DNA of 64,000 bases from positions 21,906,501 to 21,970,500 of the forward strand of contig NC_091666.1 in assembly GCF_042453785.1 (NCBI RefSeq), read 5' to 3'. A program made the position numbers and the translations under genes. A model generated the notes under the pieces. It did not search any database and was not told the DNA's origin. It saw only the letters and a list, made by a program, of their open reading frames with translations. The DNA is from Malus domestica (lineage: Eukaryota; Streptophyta; Magnoliopsida; Rosales; Rosaceae). How positions within the stretch are numbered: the stretch's first letter is position 1; the number at the start of each line of letters is the position of its first letter. This document shows, piece after piece, positions 50,837 to 62,936 of this stretch.

Positions 50837-53316
50837 TGACACACCCCGTCCCGAAGGAGGGCATGCTGGCCGTCACATGAGAGTGACGTAACCATTTATA
50901 CAGTTCGGAAGCTTTTAAAATACAATTATTAAAATGGAAACCCTCGAGGGTGAGTCCTACTTTTGTGAATTCTGTCAGAATACCGTTGGATTCCTCGTGG
51001 CCACCAAAACTCTGCTCTCAAGAACCTGGAGGGGCGAAAAACAAAATTGAGTGGGTCAGTAAAACCAAGCTTTTCAAAAACATTTCGCCAAAAATAATTC
51101 TAACCCCTCACTGTAAAACCTGTATACTTTTCCCAGAAAATAGTATAATAACATAATACTTTTCATAAATCTCGAATCGTCAATTTTTCTTTAAAACCCG
51201 AAAGTATGCCATGTTTTAATTTCGAAAACAAAATAAATGATGCATCAATGTAACAGGTGAAAAGTTGAATTAACCGGAGACCCTGCAGTTGGTCCTGTAC
51301 GGTTAATTCCATAGCTCAACATCCAATCCAACCGGAGTCACCTCGATGACCTGTACGGCACTACACTGCAGATAAGTCGGAACTACCTGAAGTAGTCTGT
51401 ACGACATGGATGGTGTAATAATACGCTCTAGTGCTTCTCTCATCAATCATCTGTGCACATAATCTAAGGTCACCCACTAGTCGGAATCACATCTAGTAAT
51501 CTATACGACTAGCATGTCGGAACCCTCACTTGGTCTGTACGACATCCACCTACTTGGATCCAAGACGAGCGTGCGGTGTGGTGAATAATATAAGCACTAA
51601 CACCATGATTGCAGGTTATGAGCTATCCACAATATACACATCAACAATGCACATGAATAATATAAAACTCACCTGATACTTACCTGTGCGTCCACAGCAC
51701 CAATTCATATATATATATGCATCATATATCAATTCATGCTTTTCATATACTTCTATGCATGGCATTCCAAATCATACTTTTCATATAATTCTATCCATGG
51801 CATTTTAAATCATGCTTTCATTTAAATTCAATTTCTGGGAAAACTCAATAGTATATAGGTAATACGAAAACAAAACTGCCCACTCACCTGGAGTTCGCCC
51901 TATAACTCCCTAGCACAACACATCAGGCGTCATGACGATCGCCGCCTAGAACAATAATCAAAACCAACCTCAGAAATCATATCGATAGAATATAACTTAT
52001 ATAAACACATCACTACGCAGTTCGATCCGAAAGATCTGCAACTCAGATTTTAAATCCATAACTTCCAGAGGTCCACAATATATCTCTAGGGCAACATCCT
52101 GAAATTTCATTACCATCCAACGGTCGGATCTCCGTCAATTTCCAAAACTAAGTGACGGTTAACATTTTATTTTATGAACTTACAACTCCAATTCCGGAAG
52201 ATCCGTAACTCGGATTCCCAATCCGTAAGTTCCAATAATCCTCAAATATTACGTATTACAACGTATCAGAGTTTGGTGACAATCCAACGGTCGGATCGTC
52301 AATTCACATTTTCACCTAAATGCGAAAACTATAAAACGTTATTTAAAGCACCTAACCAATAATCGTAATAACTTTCTCATACGGTGCTCAATTTGGGTAT
52401 ATGAATATACCACAGTGATCTACTCGACGTCACGAACGTCGACATATTTTTAGATTATTTTTTTGATGTGCCACGCGCCCCCACGCGCCACACGTGGCAC
52501 GGGTCCACGCGCAGGCCACGCGCAGCACGTGCAGCACGTGTCATCCCCTTCGCAGGGCTCGCCGGACTGGTTTTTCCGGCGGCCGGACTCCGGCCAAACT
52601 CCGGCCAGTTTTCAAACTCCTTGTTCTCCTTCGTTTTTCACCCATTTTCTTCGTATTTTATACCAAATTGAAGCCCTAAGAGTGTACTATCACGTTGGAC
52701 TAGTTTTAGGGCCTAAAAAGCAAGAAATCTCACCTTGCAAAAACCAAAGATTCGGCCAACCTTGAAACCCACGATCCCGACGTCCAAATCCTTCAAACGA
52801 ACGTCCCCGAGCTTCCTTAGGACCTCACTAAGCTTGCTATAAGCTTGGATTCCCCTGAAACACAACATTTTACGTTCGCATGAACAGTACCCAAAAATGG
52901 AGGTTTCGGATTCCGCGTGAAATCGAAGGTTTCACTTCCTAAAACTAGCACCAATGAACTCAGGACGTCAAAAGGATGAAGATACATACCTTATTTGCCT
53001 CGATCCGTCGAGTTTGTGGAGGGTTTGGGTGTGTGCCGTACGATGGGTGTGTGTGCGTGAGTTCGTGAGGGAGAGGGAGAGACAGGGAAGGCACGGGGGA
53101 AGGAGAGGTCTTGTGTGGTCCAGATTAACCCACACCCTCAATTTCATCCTAGCCATACATAACAAAATCCATCTTTCAAAATATTTTCTAATACCCTTGC
53201 ATAATATTTGAACCAATAAAGTCTCACACACACGTACCTAAGTACCTTAGTAACGTCAAGGGCAATCTCGTCATTTCCTATTCCCGTCAAAAGCACTTCT
53301 GGGACGGGCTGTGACA
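50837..53316 (-). repeat. 3' LTR of the Gypsy element
   Basis: Sense termini TGTCACAGCCCGTCCC and GGGACGGGGTGTGTCA. It contains three CACGTG G-boxes (52491, 52526, 52535) in a GC-rich tract, two CCAACGGTCGGATC motifs, and the hairpin array at 51267-51545. It has T at 51708 and G at 52293, where the partner has C and A. Confidence 0.97.
51267..51545. repeat. Array of five hairpins with covarying stems in the 3' LTR
   Basis: Units lie at 51267-51309, 51332-51358, 51376-51405, 51477-51512 and 51514-51545. Each has CGGA on one side and TGTACG (once TATACG) on the other. Outer arms differ but pair: GAATTAACCG/CGGTTAATTC, CCG/CGG, GTCG/CGAC, CTAGTCG/CGACTAG, ATGTCG/CGACAT. Inner arms also covary: GACC/GGTC, GTCA/TGAC, ACTAC/GTAGT, ATCAC/GTAAT (one mismatch), ACC/GGT. 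Confidence 0.92.
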
Positions 53317-53371
53317 ATCTTCCCTCCTTATAGAATTTCGTCCCCGAAATTCCCATAACCAAATAAATCAA

Positions 53372-56300
53372 TTAATACTCGTAGAATAATCTTGTGTACA
53401 TCTCTCTCATCCGGTCTTCCGTCTCCCAAGTAGCTTCCTCTACAGAATGATTTCTCCATAACTCCTTCACCAAACTCACCGTCTTGTTCCTTAGAACCTT
53501 GTCCTTCCAATCCAATATTGTGATTGGTTCCTCATCATAAGTCAAATCCGGATTAATCTCTAGCGGTTGAGGAGGGATCACATGAGAAGGATCAGAAATA
53601 TAATGCCGAAGCATAGAGACATGAAACACATTATGGACCTTAGATAACTTTGGAGGCAGCTCCAACCGGTAGGCAACTTCACCAACTCTTTCAATGATCA
53701 CATAAGGTCCAATGTAGCTCGGACTTAGCTTCCCTCTTTTCCCAAATCGTACCACATCTCTCCAAAGTGACAATTTCAAAAATACCCAATCACCCACTAT
53801 ATACACTCGATCAGTAGTATGCCGATCTGCTAACTCTTCTGTCGATCCTGGGCTGCTTTCAGGTTTGACTTAATTACCTGAACATTTTGAGTAGTCTCAT
53901 CTATAATCTCTGGGCCTTCTAACACCCTTTCGCCAACCTCAGACCAACATAATGGTGTTCGACACGCCCTACCATAAAGTGCCTCAAATGGTGACATACC
54001 AATGCCCGAGTGAAAACTGTTATTATAAGCAAACTCCATCAAGTCCAGACGATTATGCTAGGAATCACCAAATTGTAATACTGAAGATCTCAACATATCT
54101 TCCAACGTCTGAATGGTCCTCTCTGATTGCCCATCAGTTTGAGGATGATAAGCTATGCTATACAGTAATTGTGTACCCAGAGTTTCCTGAAAAGCCACCC
54201 AGAATTTAAAAGTAAATCTCGGGTCTCGATCAGAGATAATATTTACTGGAACTCTATGATACCTCACAATCTTTGTGATGAACAACTTAGCCAATTTATT
54301 CAAAGGCTACTTTTCTCCCACTGAAATGGAGTGTGCTGGCTTGGTAAACCGATCTACAACCACCCAAACGCTATCAAATCCATTCTGTGTACGTGGAAGC
54401 TTATACACAGAATCCATAGTGATATTTTCCCATTTCCACTGAGGAACGGGAAGTGGCCGCATCCGACCAAAAGGTTTCTTTCTTTCTGCCTTCATTTGCT
54501 GGCAAATAATACATCTACTCGCATACTCAGCAATTTCTCTTTTCATACCAGGCCAATAAAACTTCTTCTTAACTTTTACCTTAAGCTTCATCCCAGTAGG
54601 TCTCAAATCCGTAAGAAGGAAAACATAACAAGTATACAAAGCATCAATTCTTACTGGAGCTTTCCTACCAAGTGCTTTGGTCGCAAAAATTTCAAGATCA
54701 CCCTGGTCGTGCAATCATAATCACTAAGCAACCAAATCCATCTTCGTTGCCTAAGATTAGATTCATCTGAGTAAACAGATATTGGAGACTCTCATGATTC
54801 GTAGAAATCTTACACTTTTCTTCATAAAGATAATGTCTCCCAATCTTCCCAGCAAAGATGATAGTTGTTAATTCCAAATCACGAGTAGAGTAATTTATCT
54901 CATGAGGTTTCCATTTGTCGCGGAGCATAGACAATTACCTTAACACTTCCACTTTAACACATCCAACACCACACAAAGAAGCATCATTAAAACCTTCAAC
55001 AAACCATCTATAACACCCTGCTAAGCCAAGAAAATTCCAAACTTCAGCCACGGTTCACGGTTGTTCCAAATTCTCAATCGCTGCTACCTTTTAAAATTTC
55101 GCTTGAATACCTTAAGCATATATAACGCATTTTATAATTGTTGTTGATTCATACAACATTGACATTTGCTAAACTTAGCATACAATCAACGTTCCTTCAA
55201 TCTTTGTAACATCAACTTAAATATCTAACATGCTCTGCTCTCGGCTTAGAGTATCCCAGAGTATCGTCAATGAAAACAATAACGACCTGTCAAGATATTC
55301 TGGGAAAACTTCATCCATCAACTTATAAAACAGCAGGAGAATCCGTCAATTCGAATAGCATCACAAAACTCATAATGACCGTAACGAGTCCTGAACACAA
55401 TCGTAGGAACGTTATCATTAACTCTTCAATCGGTAACAACCAGACCTTAAGTCAATCTTAGGAAATACGCAGACCTCTAAGTTGATCAATAAATCATCAA
55501 TACGCAACAATGGATAACGGTTCTTGATCATTACCCGATTCAATTACTTATAATTAAAACATAGCCTTAATGTCCATTTTCTTCCTCACCAATAAACTGG
55601 TGCTCCCCCCAACGTGATGTACTTTAAATGATACCTTTGTCAACCAATTCCTGTAACCAAATTTTCAATTCCCTTAACTCATCATGAACCAATCTTTAAC
55701 ATAAAATTTGTGCCTGGAGACAAATCAATAGTGAACTCCATATCTCTGCCTAACGGCAATCCAGGTAATTCCTCAGGGAAAACATCAAGAAAATGTCTAA
55801 CCGCCTTACATCTCTCATACCATTAGAAGCAACATCATTTAGCACCCTATGAGTTAAGTATCCTTGGCAGCTTTTCGATAACAATCTCTTTGCTCTCACA
55901 GCATAAATAAAGGCCTAACTCAATCCACTTTGCATACCCATAAAAGTAACCTCTGATAATCCATATTGGCAAGATTATAACCTAACCAATCAGTGCTTAA
56001 AAATCACATCGAAATCCACAATGTCTAACACGATAAGATTCACTGGCATAACTACTTCTTCCACTATCACTGGACACCCTGAAGGTGTAATATTATCATC
56101 TTGTTCTTCATTAGAAATACATAAATACGCCTCGATCGTGCTCCAACATTACTCTCTTTGGCAACATCGTCCATAATAAGAAATATATCAGCCGGAGTCA
56201 GCTAGAATGACCTATACGGCTTACTCTTCAATTTTCCAAATAATATGTTCGCCGGATCCACCTCTTGTGGCATGTACGGCTGGACTTATAACTCATCAAA

Positions 56301-57300
56301 TATCCCTGTACTCACGGCCCATCTGACCAAACTATTAAGTCCATAAACCTGCTGGATCGATATTGTGGTGTCAGGGAAGACTGCTGGGTAATAACTGATT
56401 CTAGGGACCATTCATAACTCTATGTCCCATCCGTCCACATGAACACATTCACTGATCCCCACACTTTCCAAAGTGTCTAATATTGTACCTATGGCACAAA
56501 GGTACATTTTCCTTACTCGAGTCACCTTGTCTTTAAGATCTGAGATCACCAGTAAATCTATCACTTCGCCTCTGACCAGTGGCATTAAACCTAAGCTGGA
56601 AGAATTAGTTCTAACTTCACTTCTTTTGAAGCTCTGAGTCTTTCGATGTCCTTGATATGACGATTCTTTAAACTTATCGTCTTTCCTCTAATCACCATTC
56701 TTTTCTTATTCTTCTTTACTCACGCTGATCATGTTCTCAGAGTCCTCAACCCTCAACAACATCTCGTAAGCTCTTGATAGACAGTACAATAGATAGGGGT
56801 CGCCAAAGAACGTCACTTCTTCTTATTATCCAGCCTAAAACAACATAACACTTCAACCAACTTAGCAACAATATCCAAATGGAAACGAGGCAAGTCTAAA
56901 AACTTTCTATAATACTCATTTGCTGTTATCTTCCTTGTTTCACCTTTGCAAACTCTTGCTTACTACCATCATAATATACCGGAGGAATAAATCTTTTCTT
57001 TAACAATTCCTTAAATAATTCTCAATCAGCTGTTTCCTCCGGTGACAACGAATAATACTCCTGTTTCCACTAGGATACAAATTCATAACCCATAACCAGG
57101 TAGTCGTCTCGACCCACCTGTCAGAATGAATATTCTTTTGACTTGCATAACCCAAAACGTCTTTTCCAAGTGAGTAAGCCAACACTCTGCTCCCTCAGGT
57201 TCATAATTTCCATAAAGTGATTCAAATTCAACTTATAACCAGTCTCAAAGGGTTTCTTAGATAATAGACTGGATCATAATGGCAATAATTCCCCCCCAAA
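53372..57300 (-). pseudogene. Gypsy gag-pol relic
   Basis: In sense order: gag scraps near 57000-57300, protease-like scraps near 56400-56600, an RT relic near 55200-55560 readable only through many frame changes, RNase H (54698-54934; STRDLELTTIIFA and HYLYEEKCKISTNHESLQYL), integrase zinc region and core (54307-54714, 54058-54303, 53830-54042; catalytic D in TMDSVYKL, D in IISDRDPRF, E in SERTIQTLEDML), and a C-terminal SH3/chromodomain-like part (53372-53806; KLSPSYIGPYVI, HNVFHVSMLRHY, EPITILDWKDKVLRNK...). Stops separate all pieces. The interior is short for the family, so deletions are likely. Confidence 0.9.
56190..56280. repeat. Two further LTR-type hairpins in the Gypsy interior
   Basis: 56190-56221 (AGCCG/CGGCT outer, GTCA/TGAC inner) and 56251-56280 (GCCG/CGGC outer, CCAC/GTGG inner) follow the same CGGA...TGTACGG plan as the LTR array, although they lie in internal sequence. 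Confidence 0.85.
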
Positions 57301-57426
57301 CTACTATATCAGGGAAATTAGGTTAATCCGAACTACGTGGCTCGCTACGAGGCGGTATCGTTCTGACAGAAGACACTAGGAAATTCTAAAGATGTCCAAG
57401 ATTGAAACCTAGGCTCTGATACCAAC

Positions 57427-59906
57427 TGACACACCCCGTCCCGAAGGAGGGCATGCTGGCCGTCACATGAGAGTGACGTAACCATTTATACAGTTCGGAA
57501 GCTTTTAAAATACAATTATTAAAATGGAAACCCTCGAGGGTGAGTCCTACTTTTGTGAATTCTGTCAGAATACCGTTGGATTCCTCGTGGCCACCAAAAC
57601 TCTGCTCTCAAGAACCTGGAGGGGCGAAAAACAAAATTGAGTGGGTCAGTAAAACCAAGCTTTTCAAAAACATTTCGCCAAAAATAATTCTAACCCCTCA
57701 CTGTAAAACCTGTATACTTTTCCCAGAAAATAGTATAATAACATAATACTTTTCATAAATCTCGAATCGTCAATTTTTCTTTAAAACCCGAAAGTATGCC
57801 ATGTTTTAATTTCGAAAACAAAATAAATGATGCATCAATGTAACAGGTGAAAAGTTGAATTAACCGGAGACCCTGCAGTTGGTCCTGTACGGTTAATTCC
57901 ATAGCTCAACATCCAATCCAACCGGAGTCACCTCGATGACCTGTACGGCACTACACTGCAGATAAGTCGGAACTACCTGAAGTAGTCTGTACGACATGGA
58001 TGGTGTAATAATACGCTCTAGTGCTTCTCTCATCAATCATCTGTGCACATAATCTAAGGTCACCCACTAGTCGGAATCACATCTAGTAATCTATACGACT
58101 AGCATGTCGGAACCCTCACTTGGTCTGTACGACATCCACCTACTTGGATCCAAGACGAGCGTGCGGTGTGGTGAATAATATAAGCACTAACACCATGATT
58201 GCAGGTTATGAGCTATCCACAATATACACATCAACAATGCACATGAATAATATAAAACTCACCTGATACTTACCTGTGCGTCCACAGCACCAATTCACAT
58301 ATATATATGCATCATATATCAATTCATGCTTTTCATATACTTCTATGCATGGCATTCCAAATCATACTTTTCATATAATTCTATCCATGGCATTTTAAAT
58401 CATGCTTTCATTTAAATTCAATTTCTGGGAAAACTCAATAGTATATAGGTAATACGAAAACAAAACTGCCCACTCACCTGGAGTTCGCCCTATAACTCCC
58501 TAGCACAACACATCAGGCGTCATGACGATCGCCGCCTAGAACAATAATCAAAACCAACCTCAGAAATCATATCGATAGAATATAACTTATATAAACACAT
58601 CACTACGCAGTTCGATCCGAAAGATCTGCAACTCAGATTTTAAATCCATAACTTCCAGAGGTCCACAATATATCTCTAGGGCAACATCCTGAAATTTCAT
58701 TACCATCCAACGGTCGGATCTCCGTCAATTTCCAAAACTAAGTGACGGTTAACATTTTATTTTATGAACTTACAACTCCAATTCCGGAAGATCCGTAACT
58801 CGGATTCCCAATCCGTAAGTTCCAATAATCCTCAAATATTACGTATTACAACGTATCAGAGTTTGGTGACAATCCAACGGTCAGATCGTCAATTCACATT
58901 TTCACCTAAATGCGAAAACTATAAAACGTTATTTAAAGCACCTAACCAATAATCGTAATAACTTTCTCATACGGTGCTCAATTTGGGTATATGAATATAC
59001 CACAGTGATCTACTCGACGTCACGAACGTCGACATATTTTTAGATTATTTTTTTGATGTGCCACGCGCCCCCACGCGCCACACGTGGCACGGGTCCACGC
59101 GCAGGCCACGCGCAGCACGTGCAGCACGTGTCATCCCCTTCGCAGGGCTCGCCGGACTGGTTTTTCCGGCGGCCGGACTCCGGCCAAACTCCGGCCAGTT
59201 TTCAAACTCCTTGTTCTCCTTCGTTTTTCACCCATTTTCTTCGTATTTTATACCAAATTGAAGCCCTAAGAGTGTACTATCACGTTGGACTAGTTTTAGG
59301 GCCTAAAAAGCAAGAAATCTCACCTTGCAAAAACCAAAGATTCGGCCAACCTTGAAACCCACGATCCCGACGTCCAAATCCTTCAAACGAACGTCCCCGA
59401 GCTTCCTTAGGACCTCACTAAGCTTGCTATAAGCTTGGATTCCCCTGAAACACAACATTTTACGTTCGCATGAACAGTACCCAAAAATGGAGGTTTCGGA
59501 TTCCGCGTGAAATCGAAGGTTTCACTTCCTAAAACTAGCACCAATGAACTCAGGACGTCAAAAGGATGAAGATACATACCTTATTTGCCTCGATCCGTCG
59601 AGTTTGTGGAGGGTTTGGGTGTGTGCCGTACGATGGGTGTGTGTGCGTGAGTTCGTGAGGGAGAGGGAGAGACAGGGAAGGCACGGGGGAAGGAGAGGTC
59701 TTGTGTGGTCCAGATTAACCCACACCCTCAATTTCATCCTAGCCATACATAACAAAATCCATCTTTCAAAATATTTTCTAATACCCTTGCATAATATTTG
59801 AACCAATAAAGTCTCACACACACGTACCTAAGTACCTTAGTAACGTCAAGGGCAATCTCGTCATTTCCTATTCCCGTCAAAAGCACTTCTGGGACGGGCT
59901 GTGACA
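57427..59906 (-). repeat. 5' LTR of the Gypsy element
   Basis: Identical by eye to the other LTR over 2,480 bases except C at 58298 and A at 58883 (the second falls in a CCAACGGTCGGATC motif). It repeats the hairpin array at 57857-58135. Confidence 0.97.
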
Positions 59907-60000
59907 GTTGGGTGCAGGTGTTGGTGCGTCCAGGGTAGTGCAGGTGCGGTGTTGCAATTAAGGAAGGATGATACCTTTTTTTTTTTTTTTTTTAACATTT

Positions 60001-60392
60001 TAATATTATTCTTTGAAAAATTAAAATAAATATATTAAAGGTTATTTTAAGAAAAATGGTAGGTAGAGGAATAACATTTAATTTTTTTTTTATCGTGGAT
60101 GAGATTATAATGTGAGTGTAAAAATAAAATAATGAAGTGGGTCTATCACCAAAATTGTAGGGTATTTATACAACAATCCAATTTTAGTCATAATAATATT
60201 ATTCTTTGAAAAATTAAAAAAAATATATTAAAGGTTATTTTAAGAAAAATGGTAGGTAGAGGAATAACATTTTATTTTTTTAATATTTTTTTTATCGTGG
60301 ATGAGATTATAACATGAGTGTAAAAATAAAATAATAAAGTGGGTCTATCATCAAAATTGTAGGGTATCTATAAAACAATCCAATTTTAGTCA
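60001..60392 (+). repeat. Tandem duplication, about 190-bp unit
   Basis: Copies at 60001-60191 and 60194-60392 share TAATATTATTCTTTGAAAAA, AAAATGGTAGGTAGAGGAAT, TATCGTGGATGAGATTATAA, GAAGTGGGTCTATCA-like and CAATCCAATTTTAGTCA blocks in the same order, with few substitutions and a small insertion in copy 2. Confidence 0.93.
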
Positions 60393-60790
60393 GAAAATGC
60401 AATTAGTTAAATTAACTAATGAAATGTCGTATCATTTGATGAAATTGACAAAAAATGAACAAAAGAAATTGGATATCTGTTATTATTCTTTGTGAAAATG
60501 CAAATGATGATTGTTTGTTGGAATATATCACCAGAAATTATTATGGGAACTATATATCAACTCTCGAAAGGTGACTTGTATATTAACCTTGGCATATACG
60601 CCTCTTCAAAAAACAAGTTCCGAAACTAATTGTCATTACCAGTCACAGCACACTAGAACTTAATCATCTCTATATATTTATTAGTAAATAAGATTGCAAT
60701 AGAAGTACCTCGATCGCTACATAGTGCAAGCAAATATCTAGAAAATTATCATGGAATCACTTTCACACTAGGGACATGTGAATAGCGGTG

Positions 60791-60943
60791 GTAATGTTAG
60801 GCAGACTAAATTTGTAGACTAAATTTTGAAAATTAAAGGACATGAAAGTTAATGATTAGTTTATTACTTAAGCGTTAATAAACGTACTCATTCATATTAA
60901 TGACACATAATTTAGTTTTCAAATTTAGTCTTCCTAACATTAT
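60791..60943 (+). mobile_element. MITE, family M2, copy
   Basis: Ends GTAATGTTAGGCAGACTAAATTT and AAATTTAGTCTTCCTAACATTAT are near-perfect inverted repeats. At 153 bp it equals the 47.1-kb copy in length. Confidence 0.85.
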
Positions 60944-61084
60944 CTTACAGAAAAAGGCTGGTGCATACAACAACTTGCTCACAACCAATCATACATCAAG
61001 TAAAGATCACGTGATCAATTATTATAGGAAGGGCATTGTACTGGCACATTAATCCTAAGCAATATTTTTCCAATCTTAACGTAA

Positions 61085-61642
<558 letters not shown>

Positions 61643-61704
61643 GGTATTACTTTCCTACTTTTGATCGGATTGTTGTCTTTCTTAGATAGAACCTACTTGT
61701 TTCC

Positions 61705-61711
61705 ATTTATA
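61705..61711 (-). promoter_or_regulatory. TATA box of the dirigent relic
   Basis: TATAAAT on the minus strand lies 63 bases before the ATG, so the promoter appears to be retained although the signal peptide is broken. Confidence 0.6.
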
Positions 61712-61848
61712 GTGGAGTTTGGAGGTTGATTGGTCTGTCAGTTTAGTTTTTAGTGGAAGGAGTTTTGTTTAAAAATATGCCAGACTTCTTTTTCACAAAA
61801 TTTTGAGCACAAAGTCTTGTACTTTGCTCTATTTTTTTAGGGACACTT

Positions 61849-62619
61849 TGGATGCGGTCCCTAGCTATCAATAATCTTTGATTGAAACCTTGTTAGTTTT
61901 TAGTTTTTTATTGAGGTCCCTGACATTAATGTAATAATGTAAGTTACTATATTTTTTAATTAAAAATTAAAAATTGAAATTTGTAATTGTTTATATTAAT
62001 GAGATTTTAAATAAAACCCATAATTCATGGGATTAAAAATAATAAAATATAAATTATACTTTCTATTATATTGTGTGTGTGTGTGTGTGTATATACACAT
62101 ATATGTATGGGTACATTAACCAAAATTAACAAAAAAAGTTATTGTACCAAAACATGGATACATTCTCAAATCAACGAAAACGAATGTACCCATATAAGTT
62201 TAAACATGGATTAAAAAATTTGAATGGATTTTATATTAAAAAAAGGGTACATTTTACATATAACAAATTGATATATTTGAGAATGGGTACATTTAAGATT
62301 AAAAAAATTGAAAAATTATATGAATGGGTACATTTAAGATTAAAAAATTGAGAATCTTTTTATATATAAAAAAAAAAACTAATAGGTACAAACTTAATTT
62401 AATTTAATTTTTTATTATTTTGGAAATGTTTGAATTGAAAATTAATTAGAAGTTTAATAGAGGTGTGAGTATTAAACCCTAAATTAATTACTAATTTTTA
62501 TATTAAAAAATAATAAACAAGTAAATTCATTATCACATTAATGCTAGGGACTTGAATCAAAATTTGAGAACTAATAAGGTCTTAGTCAATGAATAGTAAA
62601 AACTAGGGACCGAATACTA
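61849..62619. mobile_element. Foldback element with GGTCCCTAG termini
   Basis: The left arm (GGATGCGGTCCCTAGC...AACCTTGTTAG...GAGGTCCCTGACATTAATG) is complementary to the right arm (CATTAATGCTAGGGACTTG...CTAATAAGGTC...AACTAGGGACCG) over about 90 bases. The centre is non-coding, with a TG run at 62072-62090 and two GAATGGGTACATTTAAGATT repeats. A non-autonomous DNA transposon is most likely. Target duplications were not resolved. Confidence 0.78.
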
Positions 62620-62936
62620 ATTTTTCCATTTTTTTAACAATAGAAAACAAAGAAAGTGCCAAAATATTCAATATTTTGGGCCGTCCGGGAATCATTATGG
62701 TTCAATATTAGTGAAAAGACTTAGGGTGTTGTACTTATCCTCAACCATATTTTGATTCCTGTGTGAAGTAGATCGAGATGCTGCTGCAGCCAGTGCCGAA
62801 ATGGCCTGAAACTGAAGTGGCCCATATCAACTTTGGCTGTTTTGCAAAGTGATGTACGCAACAGAAGGAACTGAGACAAAAATCCAGCCATAGGACTTGA
62901 GTCACTAGAACCGAGCTATAAAGCGCCTTTGTAAAT

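Larger units (their letters stand above)
50837..59906 (-). mobile_element. Gypsy (chromodomain-type) LTR retrotransposon, decayed interior
   Basis: Two 2,480-bp LTRs flank a 4,110-bp interior. In the sense direction the primer-binding site TGGTATCAGAGCC (57412-57424) lies two bases after the 5' LTR, and a polypurine tract AAGGAGGGAAGAT precedes the 3' LTR at 53317. Integrase follows RT/RNase H, with a chromodomain-like tail, which fits the Tekay/Del-like chromoviruses (inference). Flanks are GTTAC on the left and GTTGG on the right, so a perfect 5-bp target duplication is absent. Confidence 0.95.
59907..61084. other. AT-rich intergenic DNA between Gypsy element and dirigent relic
   Basis: Contains a T run near 59976-59993, the tandem duplication and the M2 MITE listed separately. 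No gene was seen. Confidence 0.5.

Noticed and set aside
50561..50842. 93-codon minus-strand frame beside the Gypsy element
   Set aside because: Arg/Glu-rich low complexity, opposed by a frame on the other strand, and it runs into the LTR edge.
52463..53231. Open frames of 60-100 codons within the Gypsy LTRs (repeated at 59053-59821)
   Set aside because: They recur because the LTRs are identical. They overlap on both strands and match no known domain.
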